Positions 34,501 to 46,500 of a stretch of DNA of 64,000 nt are shown in pieces (the stretch's first letter is position 1; each line of letters starts with the position of its first letter). The position numbers and the translations under genes are program-made. The notes below the pieces were generated by a model. That model saw nothing but the letters and a program-made list of their open reading frames with translations. It did not search any database and was not told where the DNA came from. The DNA is from Cladopsammia gracilis. Taxonomy: Eukaryota; Cnidaria; Anthozoa; Scleractinia; Dendrophylliidae. The DNA lies in the NCBI GenBank assembly GCA_022457155.1, contig JAJGOT010000210.1, forward strand, positions 1,091,501-1,155,500, in the 5' to 3' direction.

Positions 34501-37500
34501 ATGCATATGTTCCCACAAGCATTCATGTTCATTGTCCTGTAGGAGCTGAAGGTATCACACTCACTGAAGACCAATTTGAGGAGCTGCAAACTATCAGGCA
34601 AGACATTAGTGAACTTGTTCCTCATGAAATTGAAACTCGAGACACCAATGGGACTAATGGAGATAGCGATAGTGACAATGAATTGACCGAGCAAATTTGC
34701 CGCACACACATACCTTCACACACGCGTTGCACCAGACAAGTTAGAGCACCTGCCAGGTTCCATGACTTTTTTTAAAGACAAATGCAAAGATCTTCAAAAC
34801 CTTACGTCGCGAGTGTTAAAGCTACAACAAAAGCCATGCAATGGGACGAGAAGAAGAACCTGTTACTTAGGAAGACTACCACCACATTGACACATTGACC
34901 CACAAAGTTGGGGTACATCGACCTACATAATTCGTAGGTAAGGCACATCTTGAATCTTAAGGGTCTATGGGTCTCTACAGTTACCTTAATTGCCACTAAA
35001 GACACTAAAGACTCTCTGGACAATTGATGTTACTGTGGTGAGGTTTGGGGATTTTGACATGAAGTATTACGTAATAAAAAGCTGTAAAAGCCCAAATTCA
35101 GGGAGAAAGTATAAATATTAGGGAGGAGGGAGAAATGGCCGAAAAAATTAGGGAGGAGGGAGAAAAATGGGTAAAAAAATAGGGAGATGAGATATTTAAC
35201 TGCCTGTTCCTCTCCCCTCCCTTGATGAACAGCCAAACACCGAAAAACAGAATAATCGTCGTTGAAAGTGTCTAGAGAGACGACTTCTCGTTTGTTGCGA
35301 AGCCAATCAGGTAATTGACCTAAGCCTATTTGCAGAGGTTGGCGGTCTAGAATCATTTTTGAGATCTACAAAGACAGAGCTTTCGAATACCCATCTAGTG
35401 TCAGGTCTGTTAATGCGTTCACCTTGAAGGCGAAGCTCTTCTTGTCTTTGTAACCAAAGTGTCGTCTGTGAAAATTTGGAAAACCAAGGACTATTTACAT
35501 TTTTGTGGTAAACCAAATACTCGTTGGTTTCGATGTTTCGAAGCTTGTAAGCAAATCCTTGGTTTACCTTGTGCCTTGTGCGAACAGAATGTTTGATTTT
35601 GTTCATCATTTGAGGTACAAGAGGATTTGAAAGACCTCGAGTAAACCGCCATTTCAGGGTTCTTCTCTTTCTCCCAGGCTTACCCACTTCTCCGCTCTCG
35701 GCAACATCGTAGATGTCGATAATGCGATCAGGAAGCTGAAAGCCAACACCCCTACATCGTCGGTATAAGGGGTCGAAAGGTTGAATGGTCTTGTTTGCTG
35801 TTGCAACTCTAGAGAAGGGTTTTTGTTCTTGGGCATCAAGAAAAGCGATCAGTTCACGCTGGGTGATGTTGGAAGAGGCAAAAACACCATGTCCATTAGC
35901 CATAGAGCTCGCCATGTCTATATGGAGGTTTTTAAAAAATCGAACCACAGTTTGAGGTGGCAGATATACAAAGAGACACAAAGCTTCAATTGGTAACAGA
36001 GCTTCTGTTTGAATCACTCAAAACTGCGTGAAGGTCGTCAGTAGTATGTGGGGAAGGGCTCAAGGGAATATTTTCAAAATCAGAAGAGTTCTCCCCCTCA
36101 GAGCCTCCCCAGGAGCCGACGAAAGGGGGGATGGGGAGCTTCTGAGAGGGAACTCTTATGATCTTGAAAATCCTCGCTTGAGAGCCTCCCTATATACTAC
36201 TTACCAACATGGCGGCGGAAGTTTTTGCGGGAAAATTTTGAACTTTGTGACGTCAAGTGAAAACACTCTATAGACAGGAATGAAGTTTGTGCATCCAGCG
36301 GGATGCATCTGGAATGTAATTTGTGTGTCTTTTCAAAATTTATGCGTCGTAGATGCGGGATGTGCAGGTAGATGGATCACTGGAAATCTATCTTAAAGAT
36401 GATCATTTATTGATTTTGTTTTTATTAGATGGCTTCAGAAAGGAGGAAGGAGTGTTTATACATCCCAAGTTTAATAGAGCCCATCCGGAATTAATGAAAG
36501 AAATTGATCGCAATATCACTAAGCAGCCAAGGAAAAAGCTTAAGGTTAGTTAAAAGTTTGGCAACCTATTTTTCCAATTCAAAGGTTTATCCAAGACCTA
36601 GTTCACACTGGAGACATAACAATGTGTTAACATGAACACATACTGTAATGACATAAAAAATATTTTTTCCTTATGCATTATGTATAAGTGTCATCAAGTT
36701 TATGGTGTGTTTCCAGGAAACATCCAAACTCCCCCTCCCCACCATGAAAGGTCATTGGAAATTCCTGGGGGGGGGGGGGGGGGGGTCTCTAAAGCCAAAT
36801 GCTGTTCTAAATAAAGTAGAAAGCTTAACAGAAATTTTCAGAGAGCTTAGTGTGCGGGGGGATCCAAGAAACCTTCCTTGGGGATTAGGTATGAACATTT
36901 TCTGCAACAACACATACATGTCATTACGATAGCCTCATTGGAAATAACGAATGCTGATTGGTTTGCTACTGACATCAGGTGAATGTTCACATGCAAAGCA
37001 AAATTAATCACTGAATATTTTTTTGACGTAAAGAAGTTCTCCATTTATAAAACTCCGTAGAATTCTTTAAAATGCTAGTGTGTTGACTCTAAAAAAGAAA
37101 TTTTCACGGAAAATGAAGAAAATTTCCTATGAAGTCCAAGCGACTGAATTCACTGAAGCCAACAGCGGCCAACGGTTGCATATTTCACCTGTGAACTTTT
37201 GACTATGTCAGTAAATAAACCAATCAACATTTCCTTATTTCAAAAGAGGCTACTGTTGGAAGATTCCAATAATAAATTTTAAACCTGAATTTTGATTTCA
37301 ATAATTACCATGAGGTTAGTTCCTCCACGCCTGCCTGCCTGCCAATTAATTAGTTTTTTTCTTTCTATTAATAACAGTTAGCACAAAATCCAATGACAAG
37401 TAATGCTGGACAAGGAGAGTTGAACGATCAGACCACAGGTATATCATACAAAGCATATTTGTTTTGATGTCAATTGAAGGGCCGAGAGCATAACCAGCCT

Positions 37501-40500
37501 ATATGACTTTTAATTTCATTAATTTTTTCTTTTTCCTCGCTCAGATTTGCCCATTTTTGGCATGTGAACTACAAATTAGTTGCAAAACATTGTTCAGAAT
37601 TTTGTTGTTGTTTTTTTCCGTCGTTTTCGAGAAATTCCGTATGCAAAAAAAAAAATCAAAGGCTCCTATTGTAACGCAATATTGCGGTAAGCTTCTGTTT
37701 TCACACTGACACGGTTCGATATGTTTGTACAATTAAACAAGGATTTTTGACCAACGCAAAAAAAAAAGTTAATCACTTTCATAATGTCCAGTTCGGGGGG
37801 GGGGGGGGGGGGGGGGAAAGGGATGCTGAGTGTGAATCGAACCCGGAGCCGTCCGAGCGCAGATCCCGGGGGCCAAACCACTAGACCACCAAGGAACACA
37901 TGGTCAGCGCAGACTAAGTTTTCTTATTCAAAGGTACATACGCATCAAAATGCGTATCTCGATTTGAAAATCCTTTTAGATCGATTTTAATGTTGCATTA
38001 AAGACTCGATCCAAATGCGAAACATCTTTCGGTCAGCCAGCAAGAACTCACTTTGAGCTACCAAAGCTGTATTTCAAGTGCCCGACCACGCACAGCGGAC
38101 CCATCTGCCACTGTCGCAAAGCATGTCGGGAAATCCTACAACAAAATTGTAAAATTAAACGAAACTTACCGGAAGTTGAAGTTTGATTGAGATTCTACAA
38201 AGTCATTGGTCTGGAGCTAAGGAGTCAGGTGAGATATGCGCGCGAAACCAGAGCGGTCACATTTCAAAGGCGAATGATCAGGACTGTTGTAAATAATTAG
38301 GGTGGGTAGCCCAGATGGGAGGGCACCTGACTCCTTAGCTCCAGACCAATGACTTCGTAGAATCTCAATCAAACTTCAACTTCCGGTAAGTTTCGTTTAA
38401 TTTTACAATTCTACTTCGTCATTGGTCAATGTCGCTAAGGAGTCACGTGAGACTTTAAAGCGTCATGATCATGAGCAGAAATCATGAACATCAATAAATT
38501 TTAATGCAAAATAGCAACAACAGGGTGCTGAACAAAGTATACACCACTAAAAATCTCTTACAGTGAGCTAACAGTAACAATATGAGCAAGTCTGGTCAAT
38601 CATGTAATAAGTCTTAACAGCTGTTATGTAATAGTTCATGCCCAAAATTTGTGGCAGTGTCTTGGATAGGCTTATTGTAAAATCGGGCAAAGGTGCTCTC
38701 ACTACTCCAGCCTGCTGTAGACAAGATAGTGTCAATAGGGACTTGTTTTTCCTTTGCAGCTGAAGTGGCAGCTGCTCTTGTGCTGTGAGCTTTATACACA
38801 CTAGTGTCAATTCCTGCTTTGGCCATGACATTCTTGAGCCACCGAGCAATGGTGTTAGTTGACACCGGTTTGTAGGGTTTCTGACAGCCAATCAGGAACT
38901 GGTCAGCGTCACCTCTTAGTTGAGATGACCTGTCAATATAGGCTTGTAGATGACGTACAACACACAGGTTCTGGTCAGGCTCGTATGCCAAGAACTCAAT
39001 CCGACCCAGGTGCTTACCCGGCCGAGTGGTCCTCAAGCCCAACACAGTCTTGCTATACTACTGTTTGGGATGTTAAAGTTGTGTTAGATTATTTTAGACA
39101 ATGGAAAGACAATACGGAACTCTCCCTTAAAGAACCATCGTTAAAAACTACTACTTTAGTAGCCTTAGTATCAGCACAGAGGGTGCAATCTTTGCACAAA
39201 CTAGATCTAGACTGTATGACTCAAGAAAATGACAGGATGGCATTTAAATTTGACCTGTTAAAACAAAGTAGGCCGTCTGTCAAGTCTCCCATCACAGAAC
39301 TTTGTGCTTACTCTGAGAACCCTAAAATTTGCGTTGTCAAAACATTGTCACATAATATTGATAGAACACAGTCATTTAGAGAACAAGAAACCAAGGTGTT
39401 TCTGACTTATCAGAAACCTCATCATGCTGTAAGTGCCAGTACAATTAATCGTTGGATTAAGTCTATGCTTAAACAAGCTGGAGTTGACACATCTATCTTT
39501 GGTGCTCATAGCACTCGAGCTGCCTCCTCTTCTGCAGCTAAACAAGCAGGAGTCCCCATCATGGATATACTTAGCACTGGGGGATGGTCCTCAGAATGCA
39601 CTTTTGCTAGGCATTATAGTGTACCTATTAAAAAGAAAAATACCTTTGCTGAAGCTATTTGTAACACTTACGCCAGGATATTGTTTGTTGACTTGTCTGT
39701 CAAGCTTCTACAGTTACCTGTGTTTCTGGCATTTGTTAAGGTTACATGTAGATACACTTACACTAGTCAGGTTGTCATTAAAGAGCTTTATTGTTGCATT
39801 GATATTTCTAGCCTGTTCTGTCTAGTGTCCACTCAAGTTGTGAGTGAGACTGTCTGGATTGTTTATCAGCTTCCACATTCTCTACCCCTGGGATATGGAC
39901 AGCTGTAAGCCAAATATTTCTTTCAGAACACCATAACCAAATTTCTCTGGCTAGTTCATTTCGTTTCTCAGAGCTACTAGTACCCATATGGTTTACATCA
40001 GACAGGGCAGTCATATTATCCACCATGACCTTCACATGCTGCTCATTAAGGATCGATGAAAAAGATTTCAGAACCAAGTATATGGCTAGGAGCTCCAAAT
40101 AGTTTATGTGGTTTCTAGCCTCCTCTCTGGAGTCCAATGTCCACCTGTACTGGTGTCATTTAAGGCACAGCCCCAACCAGTGGATGAGGCATCAGTTGAC
40201 ATGACAACAGAAGGCTCACCATGACTAATTACATTGTAGCTGGCATCAAGGTGTGTGTTCCACCACATTAATTCTTTACAAGCTTTCTCTGATGCTGTCA
40301 TAAAAGCATCATAATCTGACAGCGCCACCCTTGCTGTATCTTAGGGCAAGAGTTTTCTCCCTCTCTAATTGGCGGAAATAAAGTGGGCCAAACATGACAC
40401 CTGGGAAACTAGATACCATATACCCAAGGGCCCTGGAAACCTCCCGTATAGTGGTTTTTGGGGCCTTGATAAGCTTGGTACGGACTGATTTCAGCCGGCC

Positions 40501-43500
40501 AATTTTTTCATTTGTCAAATAAATTTTCATCTGGACTGAGTCCAAGACAAACCCCAAAAATACTAATTTTTGTGTAGGGGTAAAAATTGACTTCTGAGGG
40601 TGAAGAATGAAACATAATGAGAGTAACATTTTCACAGTGTCTAAGACATTAGCTAGGCATTCCTCATAACTTCCACCTTGTAGGTATGAGTCATCAATAT
40701 AAGGAGAGTTTACATGTCCAAGTTGCCTCAAACGGCGTAGGCTGGCTTCATAAGTTTGGTGAACTTTCTTGGACAGAAAGCTAAACCATTAGGAAAACAG
40801 GTAAACTGATACAATTTACCAGCCCATTCAAACTTAAGGTACTTCTGGTGTGCAACCACAATGGGGACAGAGTAATATGTGTCCTTAAGATCCACAGAAG
40901 CCATATAGCAGTTAGGCGTTATAAGGCTTATTACACTTTGAAGTGTATCCATTTTAAAGTGGTTGTATTGCACATGCTTATTCAAGTTTTTAAGATTAAG
41001 TATCATCCTGTGAGATCCATCTTTTTGGGGTCGCACAAAAACAGACGAGATAAACTCCCATGGCTCATGTCTGGTTTCAACAATAACAGCCTTCTTAAGC
41101 AGGTTTGTAATAACCTCTTTAGAAATAATAGCATTTTCTGCAGCACTAAAACATTTCATTGTAGGGGTATGTGTTTGGCAAGGCTTAGTGTCAAATTCAA
41201 TGAATTGCCCTGACACCATTTGAATAATCTTAGTGTCCGAGATAATTTTTTGCCAATAATGAACAAATTTTGCCAGCCTACCGCTTTTGAAGCACTTATT
41301 TGTGCAACCAGGTAAGCTATTAGTGCAGGAATAAATCCTTCAAACTGAGTTACCTGTAACAATTGAAGCTTAGGCAGGATATCATCCTCAGTGTTTATTC
41401 CTCGCGAAGCGAGGGCCGAAGGCCCGAGCGTAGCAAGGTTAATAAATTTGGCCGCCGAAGGCCGCTCGGGTGCTCGGGTCTCGGGAGCTGAGCCGCGCCA
41501 AATCGAGCGAAAAATATATTTATATATATATACTGAAGATGTCGTGCAGTTGCCTGGCAACAAAAATCGCGACCGCTGACAATGGCGCGCGCTCAAGTTT
41601 ATTCATGGCGGCGGCCGGGCTGACGGTTTACCCTTACTCATCGTCGTGAAAAAGGTTTTACTCTCGGTGAAACACGTCCAATTTCTGATGCAAATGAGAA
41701 AGAACAGCAAATACAACAACGCTGGATTTAACAAGTGGCTGGAAATCCTTTCTCGAGAAGATTAACCACCGAAACTCCGTTGGAGCGAGAACGGCGACTT
41801 GAAATTCAACGCGATCGAGCAACGAAGAATCAACGACAGCATCGATTACAAAGACTTCGAACAGCTTGACCAAATGCCTCCATTCAGGGGGGGTTGGAAG
41901 CCTATCCCAAGATGCAACGCAACGAGTTACCCGCGACATTTGAAGAAAATAAACAAACTTTTTGTAAAATCTCATATTTCGGTGATTTTGCCGGTTGTCT
42001 TATTTTATGGTTTTAATTATTGGAGACTTGGGAATCAGGGAAATGTTTCGTTGGTAAACAGAAAAGAACCACAATGTAAGAATTTTATTGATATTTCTAA
42101 GTTTAATCCTCGTTTCTCGTCCTTAGAAAATATCATTTGCCGCTCGCAGGAAAATGGTGATCATCCCCGAAAATACCACGAAAGTGTAGTTGTACCTCCT
42201 TCTTAATCGAAGCGTCACTAGAACAAGCATTTTAACATAAACAACGTATTCCTTAATAGCATAACGACTTAAAACACCATATCCCTCCAGATCCCTCCAT
42301 GTTTTTCAACCTGAATAAAACCATCAAAGTGTGGGCACTTTTCAATGCTTTGAATTGACGGCGAGCTTATTTAGGGAATTCGCGCTCGCATGCAGAGTTG
42401 AATATGAAAATTTTTTGAGGAATAAAACGAATTCAGACCGAAGAAAGTTCAAGTAAATGAGTATAAAAAGGGTTATATTGTCTTTTCAAAAGCCGTCTTG
42501 AACAAAGGATAGCAGAAAAAATCTTGGTAAATGCAGCAGTGCTGAAAGCTCAAATCAGTACAAAACACGCGGCAAACTTGCGCGCGCTATATCGCGCGTA
42601 CAAACCAGCTGTACGGAGTGTACGTGTCAGTTAAGTTTTTCCTGTCGTTGACATCAGAACTACTGTGTCTAGCTAAAACCGTGGATAAAACAAGTAGCTA
42701 TTAAGAGAAGAACTTTTTTCCCAAGGGTTTTCAGTTTTTTAGAGAACTTATTTGGTTAACACAGTGCAAGAGTGTCGTCATATGCGTGGACAAGCAGTTG
42801 GATGCTTACGCGTTCAAGCGCGCGCAAATTTTGTTGGCACAATTTTTCAATCTTCGTTTGTGGTGTCATCCTTCGAACAAATCTTCGAAAGCATGTATCT
42901 GTTCGTTGCAAGAGAAGTTTTCTTGACATTACAAATCCTGACAAAAGAAGACCGACAGACAACAGGCCTTGAAATGCTCGCGTCGGCGGTCACTGGCAAA
43001 TGCGAGGTCACGTGATGAGACAAATTTTGTATATACAGTCGGACCTCTATTAAGCGGCCACCTATTAAGCGGCAACCCTCCATTAAGAGGCCACTTTCCA
43101 AAGTCCCGAATAATTTGTCAGTAAAGTGCTGTATTCGATACCTCTATTCAACGGCCACCTCTATTAAGCGGCCGCGGCCACCTTTTTGCTGTTGCAAGTT
43201 TAGCATTTATTGTATTTTTACCTCTATTAAGCGGCCAGCAAATCATCTTTTCAAGCGAAATAGTGACAGATAATATGAAGGTGATAACTGATAACAATAA
43301 AAACTGCAATTTAATCTCCACTTGCCCAGTTTCATGGTTACTACGACCTTACCCTATCTATCGGAAAGGCAAATGACTTGATCTTCTCGTTACAACTCCG
43401 AGCTCCACAACGTCGGCAAACAGCAGTGACGAATTATTTTAAATAAATCGTCCGTGAAATATTTTGAGCTAAAATTTTTACAGACTGTTGGTGCATAAAA

Positions 43501-46500
43501 GACCTTATAAACTTGATGTTTTGTTACATAGATTTGCATATTTTTCTGTACCTACTCAACACCAAAAAATACTGTACTTATCGACTACATGCTCTCTGTG
43601 TTAGAGCTAGAACTTTGCACGGACTTGAAATGCGCAAATACAGGGCACCTAAATTTTTGCTTTCAATGATTTTTGCATTTATCTTCACATATGTTCACTT
43701 TTGAACAAGCCGTTTGCTATATAGAGGCAATAAAATTACGTTGACTGCCATTTCTATCCAATTTATACTGTACCGCTATTAAACGGCCAACCTCTATTAA
43801 GCGGCCAGTTTTCAAAGTCAACACCAAAAAATACTGTACTTATCGACTACATGCTCTCTGTGTTAGAGCTAGAACTTTGCACGGACTTGAAATGCGCAAA
43901 TACAGGGCACCTAAATTTTTGCTTTCAATGATTTTTGCATTTATCTTCACATATGTTCACTTTTGAACAAGCCGTTTGCTATATAGAGGCAATAAAATTA
44001 CGTTGACTGCCATTTCTATCCAATTTATACTGTACCTATATTAAACGGCCAACCTCTATTAAGCGGCCAGTTTTCAAAGTCAACACCAAAAAATACTGTA
44101 CTTATCGACTACATGCTCTCTGTGTTAGAGCTAGAACTTTGCACGGACTTGAAATGCGCAAATACAGGGCACCTAATTTTTGCTTTCAATGATTTTTGCA
44201 TTTATCTTCACATATGTTCGCTTTTGAACAAGCCTTTTGCTATATAGAGGCAATAAAATTACGTTGACTGCCATTTCTATCCAATTTATACTGTACCTCT
44301 ATTAAACGGCCAACCTCTATTAAGCGGCCAGTTTTCAAAGTCCCTAGGGTGGCCGCTTAATAGAGGTCCGACTGTATCTTTCATTCGCGTTGCATTGTGG
44401 GATAGGCTTCCAACCCCCCTGGCCCCATTAGAATTCTGAACGAAACCGATCAGAAGAGGCGACACCGACTGGAAGTGTTCAACAAAATGATTCTGTTTAT
44501 AGACCCAGCGAGAGCAAACACTGATTACAGGAAAAGCTCAAAGAAGAAGAACGATTAAGAAATCTAGCTCAAATCACCACACTTTAAACGACTGGGAACA
44601 AGAATGTCTCAACTTTAAATTTCAGGGCAATGCCGGCATGCAACCCAACCCCTCCAGTCAAATCAGAAATTCCATCTCTCCCACATCGCTAAAATTTTGC
44701 GGTGCATCCTCCCCCGAGCTTCGCGAGGTTCTGCGAGACACGTATTTCTAGTTATTATTATTATTATTTTTTCTGGTTTCCTCTTCTTTCTTCCAGCTTC
44801 TCTGTGGTTTCCACTTGGACTGGAAGTGGCCCTTGCCTAAAAAAGGCTGGCTCTGTTTCTGTCGATATGGAGGTTTGGTGGAAGGTTTGGAGCTATTGTA
44901 AACAGCTGTGTGACTAATTCGATTTGATGCTCGAATCGCAGTAAGCTGCGACTGAAGCTCGTCGCCAAATAGCAAGGTTGTAACCGGTGTTTGAGAAGAA
45001 CACAGTGAGCCATACTCCTTGTTGCTGGGCGCTACTCCTATACTCCTTGTTTAGGTTGGGTTTGATAGCTTCCCGTCTACGTAGCGAGAGCTCGTAATTC
45101 GTGTGGCCCAACAAGGCAATGGCATCGATTTGTGCTATGAGTAATGCACTCGTGTGAAGCTTCCCACCTTGGCTTCTAAAATGCATGAGCTTCTGAGTTG
45201 ATTGTGCAATAATGGCTCCAACCTTCACTATCATATTCTGAATAGCGGACAATCTGAGGTCCTGCTTTCTCCCATAATGGGTTAATTTTTTCCCAAATCT
45301 CTGGGTTCACCTTGGGAGCAACAAGTTTCTCGCAGTTTTCAGGGCGATCGTATTTCTCGACCGTATCTTTGACCTTGTTCTCGCCAAGTTTTGAAGCCCA
45401 CCTCTTATTGATAATTTCAGCAAGTTGCTTAGAGATTGGGCTGCTCACTTTGTCATCTTTGGAGAAGTCTAGGGCCAATTGCTGTAAAAGTTCGTCTTCG
45501 CCTTCATTTTTGCAGGAGTCCTGCGAGCTGGCGGACGACTTTTTTTTGCGCCTTCAGAATCGTTCTCCGCGTTGTTTGCAAGAAGGTCGTGAACGTCTGC
45601 ATCATCGCTTTCATTGTCAGTTTCACCCACATCACTGATTTCAACTCGAGACTTCTTTGTTTCCCCATTTAAAGGGTCTAAATTCCCAGAGCGAGCGTCT
45701 CGCTTTGCTGGGCGCTGCTTCGACAAAGCGGCGAACGCGTCGCCCATGGCGGCCATTGAGCCCGCCATGTGATCGATGTTTTTGTTCAATTTCGCGAGTG
45801 CACTCAATAGCGAGTCGCTATTTTCGAGTGCAGATTCTTCTAGAAGTTCGTCCTCGTCTTCCTCTGTGGAAGGAAGCTCCGTTCCTTCGAGGGGATCTTC
45901 GGAATTTGTTGATTTCGCCAAAAGAAAAATTTAACGTGCAACTACTACAAAGGTTCGCTTGCAAGTGACCGCTCTGGTTTCGCGCGCATATCTCACGTGA
46001 CTCCTTAGCGACATTGACCAATGACGAAGTAGAACCGAAATGGAGTTCCCGCCCGAAAATTGTTGCAAAATACTAGAAGTCTCAAACCACTTCGGATATC
46101 GGGCATTTCGACCACGGCACGGGATAGGAAATGGCCCACAACTCTCAACGCTGCCCCTTTTCTGATCCGAAGTGATTCCAGACTTTCCCGCCGGCTCGTC
46201 TTGCCCAACAAGGTCCGTTTTTCACCTCGAGCGCTGAATGACACTTCAGACACAAGGAAGGACAAGAAACACGACTCGTTGCTTTGAGAGGTGCTAGAGA
46301 CCTAAGGATTTCCGGACTTAATGATGTCTTTCAATCACCGGACGGGCCTCATACACGTTGGCTTACACACACGCTACAGAGGCGATGTGTTGCCGTAGTG
46401 AGCTCGTGATAGATAAGCGAGCCAGGCAGGCGTAAATAACGGTATTTTCATTCAGGTTGTTGGCACAGGTCAGAAGTATTGCAGTCGCGTATTCTCACGG

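Larger units (their letters stand above)
24441..35219. mobile_element. Unclassified 10.8 kb TIR element with two protein genes
   Basis: The left end GAGGGGAGAGGAAC (24441-24454) and right end GTTCCTCTCCCCTC (35206-35219) are perfect 14-bp inverted repeats. CCTTGA is duplicated at 24435-24440 and 35220-35225. The insertion splits the Polinton polymerase frame, and the protein reading resumes on each side, which fixes the boundaries independently. Subterminal arrays of AGGGAGGAGGGAGAAAYGGC and related GGGAGAAR units occur at both ends in direct orientation. It encodes the proteins at 29022-29840 and 30240-34775. I find no DDE, RNase-H-like, HUH or tyrosine-recombinase pattern in the conceptual proteins. 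Superfamily unknown. Confidence 0.8.
20361..36201. mobile_element. Decayed Polinton/Maverick in HSF-like intron 2, with a 10.8 kb insertion
   Basis: Terminal inverted repeats of about 218 bp start AGTAGTATATAGGGAGGCTC. The right copy is 35984-36201. The left copy is 20361-20965, interrupted by a 372-bp MITE. The AG start, the inward-facing genes near the ends, a DNA polymerase B gene and a VLTF3-like gene identify a Polinton. Minus the 10.8 kb insertion it is only about 5 kb, against the usual 15-20 kb; the integrase, packaging ATPase and capsid genes are missing. Flanking hexamers (AGACCA, TACCAA) do not match, so the target duplication is not readable. Confidence 0.85.
38406..46034 (-). mobile_element. 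DIRS-type tyrosine-recombinase retrotransposon (minus strand), with a 3.3 kb insertion
   Basis: Inverted termini are ATTCTACTTCGTCATTGGTC (38406 on) and GACCAATGACGAAGTAGAA (to 46034). Order on the minus strand: gag-like (45921 to about 44.8 kb), insertion (about 44.75 to 41.39 kb), reverse transcriptase and RNase H (41.28-39.81 kb), tyrosine recombinase (39045-38614). All frames are broken. A further recombinase on the opposite strand lies at 39050-39660. Confidence 0.88.

Noticed and set aside
37823..37896. Functional tRNA gene
   Set aside because: A and B boxes are present but the acceptor stem does not pair cleanly and the locus is bordered by a long homopolymer; a tRNA-derived repeat is more likely.
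43513..43704. 63-codon frame in the 262-bp tandem repeat
   Set aside because: The unit is repeated non-codingly and the frame is not kept as a protein repeat.
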